Position numbers and translations under genes: made by a program
From: 73-13 sp035555435
Lineage (GTDB): Bacteria; Actinomycetota; Actinomycetes; Actinomycetales; Microbacteriaceae
Assembly: GCA_035555435.1 (NCBI GenBank)
Contig: DATMGN010000029.1
Location: 1-64,000 of the forward strand
Length of the DNA stretch: 64,000 nucleotides
Reading direction: 5' to 3'
Notes under the pieces: generated by a model
Seen by the model: the letters and a program-made list of their open reading frames with translations, nothing else
The model's database searches: none
What the model was told of the DNA's origin: nothing
Shown: one piece after another, positions 43,935 to 52,364 of the stretch
Layout: every line of letters begins with the position of its first letter
Position numbering within the stretch: position 1 is the stretch's first letter

Positions 43935-45358
43935 TGGACATCTCCTGGATCGCCCCCGTCGCGACCGGCGCGTTCATCGTCGCCGCGCTCGCGTTCGTCC
44001 TCTCGCTCGCGGGCCTCTCGCGCCACGAGACCGCCCGGGCGGGCGTCGCCTACGGCATCGCCGGCATGACGCTCGCGATCGCGGCGACGTTCGCGCTGCT
44101 CGTGTCGGGGCTGCCGGCGACCGACGCCGTCATCGGCATCGTCGCCGCGGTCATCGCGCTCGCGATCGGCGCCGCGATCGGCCTGTGGCGCGCGCGCCGC
44201 GTGCAGATGACCGGCATGCCGCAGTTCATCGCCCTCATGCACTCCTTCGTCGGACTCGCCGCGGTGCTGATCGGCTGGAACGGCTACCTGCATCCGGGGG
44301 CGATCCCGCACGAGCTCGAAGGCATCCACCACGCCGAGGTCTTCATCGGCGTCTTCATCGGCGCCGTCACGTTCACCGGCTCGATCATCGCCTACCTGAA
44401 GCTCTCGGAGCGGATGAAGTCGGCGCCGCTCGTGCTGCCGGGCCGCAACTGGCTGAACCTCGCGGCGCTCGTCGCGTTCATCGCGTTCACCGTGTGGTTC
44501 GTCATCGACCCGCAGCTGTGGCTGCTCATCGTCGTGACGATCATCGCGCTCGCGCTGGGCCTCCACCTCGTCGCCTCGATCGGCGGCGGCGACATGCCGG
44601 TCGTCATCTCGATGCTCAACTCCTACTCGGGCTGGGCCGCGGCGGCGTCGGGCTTCCTGCTCAGCAACGATCTGCTCATCATCGCCGGCGCGCTCGTCGG
44701 CGCCTCGGGCGCCTACCTCTCCTACATCATGTGCCGGGCGATGAACCGCTCGTTTATCTCCGTCATCCTCGGCGGCTTCGGCATCGCCGCGCCGGCGAAG
44801 GCGGGCGACGAGGAGGAGGGCGAGGTCCGGGAGACGACCGCCGCGGAGGTCGCCGCCTCGCTCGCCGATGCGAAGTCGGTCATCATCACCCCCGGCTACG
44901 GCATGGCGGTCGCGCAGGCGCAGTATCCGGTCGCGGAGCTCACGCGCGTGCTGCGCGAGCGCGGTGTGGACGTCCGATTCGGCATCCACCCGGTCGCCGG
45001 TCGCCTCCCGGGCCACATGAACGTGCTGCTCGCCGAGGCGAAGGTGCCGTACGACGTCGTGCTGGAGATGGACGAGATCAACGACGACTTCGCCGCGACG
45101 AGCGTCGTGCTCGTCATCGGCGCGAACGACACCGTCAACCCGGCCGCGTCGCAGGACCCGAACTCGCCCATCGCGGGCATGCCCGTCCTGCACGTGTGGG
45201 AGGCCGACGAGGTCATCGTCTTCAAGCGCTCGATGGCGTCGGGCTACGCGGGCGTCGCGAACCCGCTGTTCACCCGCGAGAACTCGCGCATGCTGTTCGG
45301 CGACGCGAAGGATCGTGTCGAGGACATCCTGCGCGAGCTCGCGAGCGTGCGGGTCTGA
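43934..45358 (+). CDS. pntB: NAD(P) transhydrogenase subunit beta
   Basis: A 474-residue PntB: nine or so membrane helices of dII (GMPQFIALMHSFVGLAAVLIG, SGWAAAASGFLLSNDLLI), then the NADP(H)-binding dIII domain with IITPGYGMAVAQAQYPVAEL, GRLPGHMNVLLAEAKVPYD, VIGANDTVNPAA and VFKRSMASGYAGVANPLF. The ATG at 43934 shares a base with the pntA stop (TGATG). Proton-translocating enzyme of the cytoplasmic membrane. Confidence 0.95.
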   Translation: MDISWIAPVATGAFIVAALAFVLSLAGLSRHETARAGVAYGIAGMTLAIAATFALLVSGLPATDAVIGIVAAVIALAIGAAIGLWRARRVQMTGMPQFIALMHSFVGLAAVLIGWNGYLHPGAIPHELEGIHHAEVFIGVFIGAVTFTGSIIAYLKLSERMKSAPLVLPGRNWLNLAALVAFIAFTVWFVIDPQLWLLIVVTIIALALGLHLVASIGGGDMPVVISMLNSYSGWAAAASGFLLSNDLLIIAGALVGASGAYLSYIMCRAMNRSFISVILGGFGIAAPAKAGDEEEGEVRETTAAEVAASLADAKSVIITPGYGMAVAQAQYPVAELTRVLRERGVDVRFGIHPVAGRLPGHMNVLLAEAKVPYDVVLEMDEINDDFAATSVVLVIGANDTVNPAASQDPNSPIAGMPVLHVWEADEVIVFKRSMASGYAGVANPLFTRENSRMLFGDAKDRVEDILRELASVRV

Positions 45359-45380
45359 GGCGGGACGGGCGCAGAACGCG

Positions 45381-45851
45381 GTGTCCGACGACGCGGAGTC
45401 GGTGGCGGCGGCGATCGCCCGCCTCGCGCTCGGGCGCGGCGTGACGGTCGCGGCGGCCGAGTCGCTCACGGGCGGCGCGGTGAGCGCCGCCCTGGCGAAG
45501 GCGCCCGACGCGGGCCGGTGGTACGCGGGCTCGGTCACGGCGTATCTCAGCGAGACGAAGTTCCGCGTGCTCGGGGTGCCGCGGGGCCCCGTCGTCACGC
45601 CGGAGTGCGCCGCGGCGATGGCCGCGGGCGCGCGCGAGCTCATCGGGGCCGACATCGCGATCGCGCTCACCGGGGTGGGCGGACCGGGCGACGAGGAGGG
45701 CCGGCCGCCCGGCACGGTGTTCATCGCGACGAGCGAGGCGGATCGCGGGGACGTCCGCGAGTTCCGCTTCGACGGCCCGCCCGACGAGGTCGTCGAGCAG
45801 GCCGTCGACGCGGCGCTCGGGCTCGTGCTCGAGCACCTGCGGGGTCGCTGA
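45381..45851 (+). CDS. CinA-family nicotinamide-nucleotide amidohydrolase
   Basis: A 156-residue protein equal to the C-terminal (PncC) domain of CinA, which deamidates NMN. TVAAAESLTGGAVSAAL near residue 25, VTAYLSETKFRVLGVP, and IALTGVGGPGDEEGRPPGTVF are family hallmarks. The GTG at 45381 gives the usual domain length. It lies 22 bases after pntB; both genes act on pyridine nucleotides, so cotranscription is plausible. Confidence 0.88.
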   Translation: MSDDAESVAAAIARLALGRGVTVAAAESLTGGAVSAALAKAPDAGRWYAGSVTAYLSETKFRVLGVPRGPVVTPECAAAMAAGARELIGADIAIALTGVGGPGDEEGRPPGTVFIATSEADRGDVREFRFDGPPDEVVEQAVDAALGLVLEHLRGR

Positions 45852-45866
45852 GGCGCAGCCCCCGCG

Positions 45867-46967
45867 TCAGAGGCCGTGCATCGTGAAGGCGCGCAGGGCG
45901 GCGCCGCGGAGCACCGGGGTCCCGAGCGCGCGGGCCGCGAGGTCGCGCGCTCCCCGCGCGGGCTGCGGGAGCGCCCGTCCCATCGCCATGTTGAACCGGG
46001 CTCGCGCCTGGGCCGCGCGGGCGGCGCGCGACTGCGCCCGCTCGTACTCGGCGAAGTCGGGGCGGCCGACGGCAAGGGCGTCGAGGATCGCGGGGGCGAG
46101 CCGTTCGGCGCCCATCAGGCCGAGGTTCATGCCCTGGCCGCCGATGGGACTCACCTCGTGCGCCGCGTCGCCGGCGAGCACGATGCGCCCCGCCGCGAGC
46201 GCCGCCGCGCCGTGCTGACGCGCCGCGAACGTGCTCGCCGCAGCCCCGCGCAGGTCCGGCTCGAGGCCGGTGCGGGACCGCACGATCGCCGCGAGGCGCG
46301 CGGGGTCGGCGGGCGTGCCGGGGGCGACGAGCGCGACCCAGCGTCGCCGGCGGCCCGGCATCGGAAACGACTCGACGATGCCTCCCGCGGCGCAGCACAG
46401 GAGCGCGTCGGCGCCGAGCTCGCCGCGGTCGGTGCCGTCGGCCATGAGGTACTGCCCGCCACCGGGACGGCGTCGCCACGCGATCCCGAGCTGCGATCGG
46501 ATGCCGCTGCGCACCCCGTCCGCGGCGGCGGCGATGCGCGCGCTGGTCTCGCCGCGGTCGGTGCGCAGGCGCACGCGGCCGCCGCGGTGGTCGACGTCGC
46601 GCACGGTCGTGCCGGGCTGGAGCGCTGTCGGGCGCAACGACGCGAGGCGGGCGCGCAGCAGCGCCTCGAGCCGGACCTGGCCGAGCGTCAGCACGTCGGC
46701 GAGCGGCAGCGCGGCGAGCGCGCGACCGCCCGCGACGGCGACACCGCGACCGATCGCGAGCGCCTCCCCGCGGACCGCCGCACCGATCCCCGCCGCGTCG
46801 AGCGCCCGGAGTCCGGGCGGCAGGATGCCGATCGCGCGGCTCGTCTCGCCGGGCGTCCCGCGTCGCTCCGCGACGATGACGTCGACGCCCTGCTGCGCGA
46901 GCAGGCAGGCCAGCAGCAGGCCGACGGGGCCGCCGCCGACGATCGCGACGTCGTGATCAGCGGCCAT
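45867..46967 (-). CDS. FAD-dependent monooxygenase of the polyketide operon
   Basis: A 366-residue PHBH-fold flavoprotein hydroxylase. The FAD dinucleotide motif is AIVGGGPVGLLLACLLAQQG, and the second FAD motif is LAGDAAHEVSPIGGQGMNLG near residue 270. It is the third gene of an operon after a type III polyketide synthase and a methyltransferase, and overlaps the latter by 11 bases. In Streptomyces srs-type systems such hydroxylases oxidise alkylresorcinol rings, so this enzyme may hydroxylate the polyketide product; that is inference from context. Confidence 0.85.
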   Translation of the reverse strand: MAADHDVAIVGGGPVGLLLACLLAQQGVDVIVAERRGTPGETSRAIGILPPGLRALDAAGIGAAVRGEALAIGRGVAVAGGRALAALPLADVLTLGQVRLEALLRARLASLRPTALQPGTTVRDVDHRGGRVRLRTDRGETSARIAAAADGVRSGIRSQLGIAWRRRPGGGQYLMADGTDRGELGADALLCCAAGGIVESFPMPGRRRRWVALVAPGTPADPARLAAIVRSRTGLEPDLRGAAASTFAARQHGAAALAAGRIVLAGDAAHEVSPIGGQGMNLGLMGAERLAPAILDALAVGRPDFAEYERAQSRAARAAQARARFNMAMGRALPQPARGARDLAARALGTPVLRGAALRAFTMHGL

Positions 46968-47673
46968 CGCGTTCCAGGCGCAGCTCCAGCCTCGCCGGGA
47001 AGCCGACGCGGACGTGCCACGGCGGCGGCGCGATGGCCGCCAGCTCGTCGCGCGTGTAGGAGCGACGGATGCTCGCGAGGCCGTCGGCGCGGATGAACGA
47101 GCGGCGCAGGTGCGTGGCCGGCACGAGTGCGGTCGCCGTGGCGAAGCCCGCATAGGCGAGCCGGCCCCGCGCGATATCGCGGTGCAGGGCCGCGCCGCCT
47201 CGCCGCAGCAGGCGGGCCGAGTCGCGCAGCAGCGCGTCGAGGGCGTCGCGTTCGAGGTGGTGCAGGACGTGGTTGGACAGGACGAGGTCGAAGCGCTCGC
47301 CCGCCGCGACGAGCGCGCCGGTGTCGACCGGATGCAGTCCGAGCCCCGCCACGGTCGGCTGCCTGGCCGCCCAGTCGATGGCGCGGCGGTCCGGGTCGAT
47401 CGCGACGATCTCCACGGGGAGCCGGTCCCGGCGCGCCCGACGCAGCAGCGCCCGCGCGACGTCCGCGCCGCCGCAGCCGACGTCGAGGATCCGCACCCGG
47501 CCGCGGCGGGCTCGCGGACGGATCTCCCGACGGTAGACACCGCCCCACCCGCCGATCGCGGCGTTGACGAGCGGGAAGAGCTCGTAGGTGCGCTCGAGCC
47601 GTTCGCGATCGCACGCCGGATCGTCCATGAGCTCCGCCGCATGGCGGTCGCGCTCCGCGAGTCCCGTCGTCAC
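46957..47673 (-). CDS. Class I SAM-dependent methyltransferase of the polyketide operon
   Basis: A 238-residue methyltransferase. Motif I is VRILDVGCGGADVARALL near residue 70, the acidic end of strand 2 is VAIDPD, and LVLSNHVLHHLERDALD is the post-motif block typical of UbiE-like enzymes. The GTG at 47673 overlaps the synthase stop (GTGA). It probably O- or C-methylates the polyketide. Unlike srsB of Streptomyces it is not an isoprenylcysteine-type membrane methyltransferase. Confidence 0.85.
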   Translation of the reverse strand: MTTGLAERDRHAAELMDDPACDRERLERTYELFPLVNAAIGGWGGVYRREIRPRARRGRVRILDVGCGGADVARALLRRARRDRLPVEIVAIDPDRRAIDWAARQPTVAGLGLHPVDTGALVAAGERFDLVLSNHVLHHLERDALDALLRDSARLLRRGGAALHRDIARGRLAYAGFATATALVPATHLRRSFIRADGLASIRRSYTRDELAAIAPPPWHVRVGFPARLELRLERDGR

Positions 47674-48812
47674 CGCACCACCGTGAAGAGCCCGCTCTCG
47701 ACCGTGAGGCCCGGTCCGAACGCCATCGCCGCGACCCGGTCGCCCGCGTTCGTCGTCGGGCGCTCGAGCAGGTTCTTCAGGACGAAGAGGATCGTCGCGC
47801 TCGACATGTTCCCGAAGTCGCGGAGCGTGTCGCGCGAGGGCTCGAGGTGCGCGTCCGAGAGGGCGAGCGACGTCTGGACGCGGTCGAGGATGTCGCGCCC
47901 GCCCGGGTGGATCGCCCAGTGCTCGATGCGGTCGGCGGCGTCGCCCGCATCGAGCGCGGTCGCGAGCGCCGTCTCGTGGGCCATGAGGGGCTGCAGGGCG
48001 CCGTCGATGTGCTCGCCGATGATGTGCGGCACGTAGGACGACAGCACCATCTCGAAGCCGTCGTCGCCGATCGTCCACGCCATCGCCTGCTCGCCGACCG
48101 GCGTCACGATCGTCTCGAAGGCGTCGAGGCGGAGCGCCGTCGTGCCCGCAGGCGGCTCGCGGCCGGTCACGACCGCCGCCGCGATCCCGTCGGAGAACAG
48201 CGACGCGGCGACGATCGCCTCGGGGTCGTTGGACGAGCGCAGGTGCAGCGTGCACAGTTCGGCGCTCACGACGAGCACGACCGCGGCGGGATCGGCGGCG
48301 CAGAACTGCTCGGCCGCCCGCAGTGCCGGCATCGCGGCGTAGCAGCCCATGAAGCCGAGGTGGTAGCGCTGGACGCCGGGGGCCAGGCCCAGGTCGCGGG
48401 CGATCTCGAAGTCGGGGCCCGGCGCGTAGAACCCGGTGCAGGACACCGTCACGACGTGGGTGATGTCGGCGGCGGCGAGCCCCGGTGCGCCGTCGAGCGC
48501 GCGACGCGCGGCCTCGACGAAGAGCTGCGAGCCCGCGCTCGTGTAGTGCTCGTTGCGCGTCTTCGTGCTCGGGAGGCGCAGCTGCCCGCTCGCTTGGTCG
48601 AAGAACACCGGATCGTCGGCGGCGCGGTCGAGCGTGAGCTCCTCGATCACCGTGTGCCGCGTCTCGATGCCCGAACCGTCGAACGCGGTCGCGATGATGC
48701 GCTGGGCGAGCCGGCTGAGGCCCGGCTGCGCGGCGAACACGTCGCGCACCTGCTCCTGCACGAGCACGGTCGGCGGGACGAGTGTCTGCAGGGAAACGAT
48801 GGCCGCGGTCAT
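47670..48812 (-). CDS. Type III polyketide synthase
   Basis: A 380-residue chalcone/stilbene-synthase-like enzyme. The catalytic triad is visible: Cys157 in HLGFMGCYAAMP, His302 in WAIHPGGRDI, and Asn335 in DFGNMSSAT; TGFYAPGPD and the C-terminal AFGPGLTVE loop also fit. Such enzymes extend an acyl-CoA starter with malonyl-CoA to alkylresorcinols or pyrones. The ATG at 48812 is chosen; a TTG at 48824 is an alternative. It leads an operon with the methyltransferase and FAD hydroxylase. The product is not predictable from sequence alone. Confidence 0.9.
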   Translation of the reverse strand: MTAAIVSLQTLVPPTVLVQEQVRDVFAAQPGLSRLAQRIIATAFDGSGIETRHTVIEELTLDRAADDPVFFDQASGQLRLPSTKTRNEHYTSAGSQLFVEAARRALDGAPGLAAADITHVVTVSCTGFYAPGPDFEIARDLGLAPGVQRYHLGFMGCYAAMPALRAAEQFCAADPAAVVLVVSAELCTLHLRSSNDPEAIVAASLFSDGIAAAVVTGREPPAGTTALRLDAFETIVTPVGEQAMAWTIGDDGFEMVLSSYVPHIIGEHIDGALQPLMAHETALATALDAGDAADRIEHWAIHPGGRDILDRVQTSLALSDAHLEPSRDTLRDFGNMSSATILFVLKNLLERPTTNAGDRVAAMAFGPGLTVESGLFTVVR

Positions 48813-48877
48813 GCACGGAGCCAAGCACCGCCTGACGACATTGGCAATGGGGTTGCTTCTGCACCCGCTTCAAGGTT

Positions 48878-48932
48878 CAGGTGACAGCAACTGGCGTTCT
48901 GGCGGTCGTATGACGCGCGTTCCTGTCACCTG
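48878..48932. repeat. Palindromic repeat, GTGACAGCAAC family, copy 1
   Basis: CAGGTGACAG (48878-48887) and CTGTCACCTG (48923-48932) pair perfectly; the inside contains AACTGGCGTTCTGG. It covers the 3' end of pobA and lies upstream of the polyketide synthase. A related copy is at 52364-52416. Confidence 0.65.
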
Positions 48933-50113
48933 AGTGCGAGCGGAGCGAGCGGCCACCCCGTGTACGCCTCGGCGAGGAAGGCCGAGCCGTGGGGCGACGT
49001 CGCGACGAGCTCGAGCTCGGCGAGGCGCCGGCGCTCGTCGAAGTCGGATGCGTCGGGGGCCGCGTGGAGCATGCTCGTCATCCAGTAGGAGAAGTGCTCC
49101 GCCTTCCAGATGCGCTGCAGCGCCGTCGGCTCGTACGCTTCGAAGCCGGCCTCCGAGCCGTTCGCGACGAAGTCCGCGATCGCGCGGTGCAGCAGCAGCA
49201 CGTCGGCGACCGCGAGGTTCATGCCCTTTGCGCCGGTCGGTGGGACCGTGTGGGCGGCGTCCCCCGCGAGGAACGCGCGTCCCGCGCGCAGTCGGTGCGC
49301 GACGAAGGAGCGGAAGCGCAGCACGTCGCGCTTGAAGATCGGGCCCTCGGTGAGCCCGCCGCCCGTGCGGGCCTGCAGCTCGTCCCAGATCTGGGCGTCC
49401 GACCACGCCTCGGGGTCCTGCTCGGGGTCGCACTGCAGGTACATCCGCTGCACCTCGGGCGAGCGCTGCGAGATGAGCGCGAAGCCGCGCTGCGTCGTCG
49501 AGTAGATGAGCTCGGCGGAGCTCGGCGGTGCCTCGCAGAGGATGCCGAACCACGCGAAGGGGTACTCGCGGAAGTAGCCGCCCGTCAGCGAGCCGGTCAC
49601 GGCCTCGCGGGCGACGGAACGCGATCCGTCGGCGCCTACGATGACGTCGGCGAGGATCTCGAGCGGGTCGCCGTCGGCGGTGCGGGCGCGCACGCTCGGC
49701 GCCGTCGTCTCGGCGCCGTCGACGCCGAGCGCGGTCACGCCGAAGCGGAGGTCGACGCCGTCGGCGAGGTTCTTCGCGATGAGGTCGATGAGGGCCTCGT
49801 GCTGCGGGTATAGCCAGACCGAGCGGCCGACGAGCGCCTGGAAGTCGATGCGGTGGCCGACGCCGTCCCAGCGCAGCTCGACGCCGTCGTGCCGGTGGCC
49901 GACCGTGTCGACGCGGCTGCCGCCGAGCTCGCGCAGCACCTCGACGGTGCCCTGTTCGAGGATGCCGGCGCGGATGGTCTGCTCGATCTCCTCCCGACTG
50001 CGCTCGTCGATGACGATCGAGTCGATGCCGTCGCGGTGCAGGAGCGCTGCGAGCAACAGACCTGCCGGGCCTGCCCCCACGATCGCGACTCGCGTTCTGA
50101 CCTGTTCGCCCAT
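48926..50113 (-). CDS. pobA: 4-hydroxybenzoate 3-monooxygenase
   Basis: A 395-residue p-hydroxybenzoate hydroxylase converting 4-hydroxybenzoate to protocatechuate with NADPH, O2 and FAD. RVAIVGAGPAGLLLAALLHRDG, RAGILEQGTVEVLRELG, the DG-type motif DVIVGADGSRSVAREAV and FLAGDAAHTVPPTGAKGMNLA are characteristic and match the PobA length. An IclR regulator lies upstream in the same orientation. No ring-cleavage (pca) genes are in the window. AAGGAGAC before the ATG serves as ribosome site. Confidence 0.92.
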   Translation of the reverse strand: MGEQVRTRVAIVGAGPAGLLLAALLHRDGIDSIVIDERSREEIEQTIRAGILEQGTVEVLRELGGSRVDTVGHRHDGVELRWDGVGHRIDFQALVGRSVWLYPQHEALIDLIAKNLADGVDLRFGVTALGVDGAETTAPSVRARTADGDPLEILADVIVGADGSRSVAREAVTGSLTGGYFREYPFAWFGILCEAPPSSAELIYSTTQRGFALISQRSPEVQRMYLQCDPEQDPEAWSDAQIWDELQARTGGGLTEGPIFKRDVLRFRSFVAHRLRAGRAFLAGDAAHTVPPTGAKGMNLAVADVLLLHRAIADFVANGSEAGFEAYEPTALQRIWKAEHFSYWMTSMLHAAPDASDFDERRRLAELELVATSPHGSAFLAEAYTGWPLAPLALR

Positions 50114-50131
50114 CCGGCGTCTCCTTCATCG

Positions 50132-50184
50132 ACTGTGCACTTCTCGGCCCCATCGGGGCGTTTCGATGCCTCAGAGTGCACAGT
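50132..50184. promoter_or_regulatory. Paired palindromes upstream of pobA, probable IclR operator
   Basis: ACTGTGCACT (50132-50141) and AGTGCACAGT (50175-50184) are inverted copies, each centred on the palindrome GTGCAC, 33 bases apart. A GCCCC/GGGGC hairpin lies between. The position just upstream of pobA fits binding of the neighbouring IclR-type regulator. Confidence 0.5.
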
Positions 50185-50240
50185 GCCCGGGGGAGAACGC
50201 GATGGGGGATCCACTGAGCGGAAGGTCCGGCCTCGTGCGC

Positions 50241-51020
50241 TCAGGGCGCCCAGCCGAGGCCGCGGGAGATGCCGTGCGCAGCTAGGCGCACCGCCAGCTC
50301 GTGGGCCGGGTCTGCCGGCGGCTCGCTCGGCACGATGATCGACACCGCCGCGACGACCTCGCCGCTGCCATCGCGCACCGGCGCCGCGACCGACGCGGAG
50401 CCGGCGGTCATCTCCTCGCGAGTGCGCACGAGTCCCTCGCGCCGGATCGCGGACAGCCGTGGGCGCAGCTGCGCGGCCGACGTCATGGTCGACGGCAGGT
50501 ACGCGCGCGGGCCGGACGCGATCACCTCGTCGAGCAGCGCCCGCGGCGCGTGGGCGAGCAGGACGAGCCCGACGCCCGTCGCGTGGAGCGGCAGCCGCCG
50601 ACCCACGTCGGCGAGCACGACGACGGAGTCGCGCGTCGTCAGCCGCTCGATGTAGAGCGCGGCGAGCCCGTCGAGGACGGCGATCTGGACGTTCTGGCGG
50701 GTCAGTGCGAGCAGGTCCTCGAGGAAGGGGAGCGCGACCTGGCGCAGCGTGCGCGCCTGCGGGTAGCGGGTGCCGAGCCGCCAGATCCGCCGGCCCAGCT
50801 GATATCCGCCCGCCTCGGTGCGCTCGATGCCGCCCCACTCGACCAGCCGAGCGGCGAGGCGGTGGGCGGTCGCGAGCGGGAGGTCGGCGCGCTGCGCGAT
50901 CTCGGTCAGCGTCAGCTCGACGGTGTCCGGCCGGTCGAAGGCGTCGAGGATGCCGAGCAGCCGGTCGGCGACCGGCCGGCTGTCCCGCGCACCGCCTGCC
51001 ACCCGACCATCGTGCTGCAC
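50241..51020 (-). CDS. IclR-family transcriptional regulator (PobR/PcaR-like)
   Basis: A 259-residue IclR protein: an N-terminal winged helix (LTLTEIAQRADLPLATAHRLAARL) and a C-terminal effector domain with RQNVQIAVLDGLAALYIERL and GSASVAAPVRDGSGEVVAAVS. Location directly upstream of pobA suggests it controls 4-hydroxybenzoate use. The GTG at 51020 is chosen; an ATG at 51101 would add 27 Pro/Arg-rich residues. No clear ribosome site favours either. Confidence 0.85.
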   Translation of the reverse strand: MQHDGRVAGGARDSRPVADRLLGILDAFDRPDTVELTLTEIAQRADLPLATAHRLAARLVEWGGIERTEAGGYQLGRRIWRLGTRYPQARTLRQVALPFLEDLLALTRQNVQIAVLDGLAALYIERLTTRDSVVVLADVGRRLPLHATGVGLVLLAHAPRALLDEVIASGPRAYLPSTMTSAAQLRPRLSAIRREGLVRTREEMTAGSASVAAPVRDGSGEVVAAVSIIVPSEPPADPAHELAVRLAAHGISRGLGWAP

Positions 51021-51143
51021 GCCCGTGGCGGGACCAAGCCGCGGGCGCGAGCAGACGGGAATCGGCCGAGGCGAGGGCGCTTTGCGTGCAGCAACCCTCA
51101 TCCCGGCCGATTCCCCTCCTCAGGGCGTGGCGCCGTCAGCGGC

Positions 51144-51767
51144 TCACTTGCGGAGCGCGAAGCCGCCGTCCCAGCCGATGATCTCCTGCGCCGCGAGGCT
51201 GATCTGCAGGAAGCCGAAGGCCTCGAGCTCGCGGGCCCGCTTGAGCGAGCCGACCGCGGCCGCAGCCACCCCGCCCGCGGTGACGAAGTCGACGACCGCC
51301 TGCTTGGCGTCCTCGTCGTCGCCCGCGATGAGGACCGTCGGGGGGACGTCGCGGACGTGGCCGTTGGCGATCGTGCCGGCGAAGTTGGTGTTGAAGGCCT
51401 TGACGACCTTCGCGGCGGGGAGCTTCGCCTGCAGCTCGGCGGCGGCCGAGGAGTCGGCGGCGACGGTCAGGCCGTCGAAGGTCTGGAAGTCGACGGGGTT
51501 CGTGACGTCGACGACGACCTTGCCGTCGAGCGCCGCGCCGTAGGCGTCGGCGAGCTCGGCGAGGGCCGCGTAGGGGACCGCGAGCACGACGACGTCGCCG
51601 CTGATGGCATCACCGACGGAGCCGGGGGTCGCGCTGATCCGCGCGGCGAGCTTCGCCGCCTTCTCGCGGTTGCGGCCGAGGACCTGGACGGTCGCGCCGC
51701 CCTTGGCGGCGAGTTCGGCGACGGCGCTGCCGACGTTGCCGGTGCCGATCACGGTGATGCTGCTCAT
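51144..51767 (-). CDS. NADPH-dependent F420 reductase-like oxidoreductase
   Basis: A 207-residue Rossmann protein of the NpdG / 'NADP oxidoreductase, coenzyme F420-dependent' family: ITVIGTGNVGSAVAELAAKGG, LGRNREKAAKL, VVLAVPYAAL, VVDVTNPVDF and KAFNTNFAG. Whether it uses F420 is uncertain; many relatives are plain NADP-binding proteins. AAGGAGAG before the ATG is a strong ribosome site. It is divergent from a MarR regulator whose operators lie in the shared region, so it is probably the controlled gene. Confidence 0.85.
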   Translation of the reverse strand: MSSITVIGTGNVGSAVAELAAKGGATVQVLGRNREKAAKLAARISATPGSVGDAISGDVVVLAVPYAALAELADAYGAALDGKVVVDVTNPVDFQTFDGLTVAADSSAAAELQAKLPAAKVVKAFNTNFAGTIANGHVRDVPPTVLIAGDDEDAKQAVVDFVTAGGVAAAAVGSLKRARELEAFGFLQISLAAQEIIGWDGGFALRK

Positions 51768-51810
51768 GGCGTTCTCTCCTTCATCTCTGCCGGCTCATCC
51801 GGCGACATTT

Positions 51811-51826
51811 GGTTGCCTGGGAAACC
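51811..51826. promoter_or_regulatory. MarR operator, site 1
   Basis: GGTTGCCTGGGAAACC: inverted repeat with two-base centre and one mismatched pair, between the divergent oxidoreductase and MarR genes. Confidence 0.6.
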
Positions 51827-51841
51827 AACATAGCGCAATTT

Positions 51842-51857
51842 AGTTGCCTGGGCAACT
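51842..51857. promoter_or_regulatory. MarR operator, site 2 (perfect palindrome)
   Basis: AGTTGCCTGGGCAACT: perfect 7-bp inverted repeat with a TG centre, matching site 1. It lies just upstream of the TACAAT hexamer of the MarR gene, so binding there would give autorepression. Confidence 0.7.
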
Positions 51858-51863
51858 GCTTGG

Positions 51864-51869
51864 TACAAT
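51864..51869 (+). promoter_or_regulatory. Leaderless -10 element of the MarR gene
   Basis: TACAAT ends six bases before the ATG at 51876, directly downstream of the palindromic operator. Confidence 0.55.
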
Positions 51870-51875
51870 GAGTCC

Positions 51876-52364
51876 ATGGACTTCAAGGCACCCCGCATGG
51901 ACGACGCCGAGTCCCGCGCGTGGCTCGCGCTCATCGCGACGAGCGAACTGCTCCCCGCCGCGCTCGACGCACAGCTCCAGGCCGACGCCGGCATGACGCA
52001 CTTCGAGTTCATGCTCCTCGGCTCGCTCAACCTCGCCGAGGAGCAGACCACGCGCATGAAGCGCCTCGCCGAAGACGTCCACTCGACGCTGCCGCGCCTG
52101 TCCAAGGCCATCAAGCGGCTCGAGGAGCGCGGCTGGGTCGAGCGCTTCGAATGCGTCGAAGATCGTCGTGCGACCAACGTCCGGCTCACGCAGGCCGGCC
52201 GCCGCGCCATGATCCTCGCGAGCCCGAAACACCTCGACACCGTGCGCCGCACCGTGCTGGACCGTCTCGGCCCCGACCAGCTCACGGCCCTCGCCGAAGC
52301 CCTCGAACCCGTCGTCGCGGGCCTCGACCCGCACCGCCGCTTCCTGCGCGCCCCCGCCGGCTGA
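51876..52364 (+). CDS. MarR-family transcriptional regulator
   Basis: A 162-residue winged-helix regulator with MTHFEFMLLGSLNLAEE, TLPRLSKAIKRLEERGWVERF and the wing CVEDRRATNVRLTQAGRRAM. Two matching palindromes in the divergent region are its probable binding sites, so it likely represses itself and the NpdG-like oxidoreductase gene. The message appears leaderless. Its 3' end overlaps a palindromic repeat. Confidence 0.9.
   Translation: MDFKAPRMDDAESRAWLALIATSELLPAALDAQLQADAGMTHFEFMLLGSLNLAEEQTTRMKRLAEDVHSTLPRLSKAIKRLEERGWVERFECVEDRRATNVRLTQAGRRAMILASPKHLDTVRRTVLDRLGPDQLTALAEALEPVVAGLDPHRRFLRAPAG

Noticed and set aside
43367..46075. Minus-strand open frame of about 900 codons opposite pntAB and cinA
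   Set aside because: Low-complexity Arg/Asp/His-rich translation with no recognisable fold; the plus-strand genes are certain.
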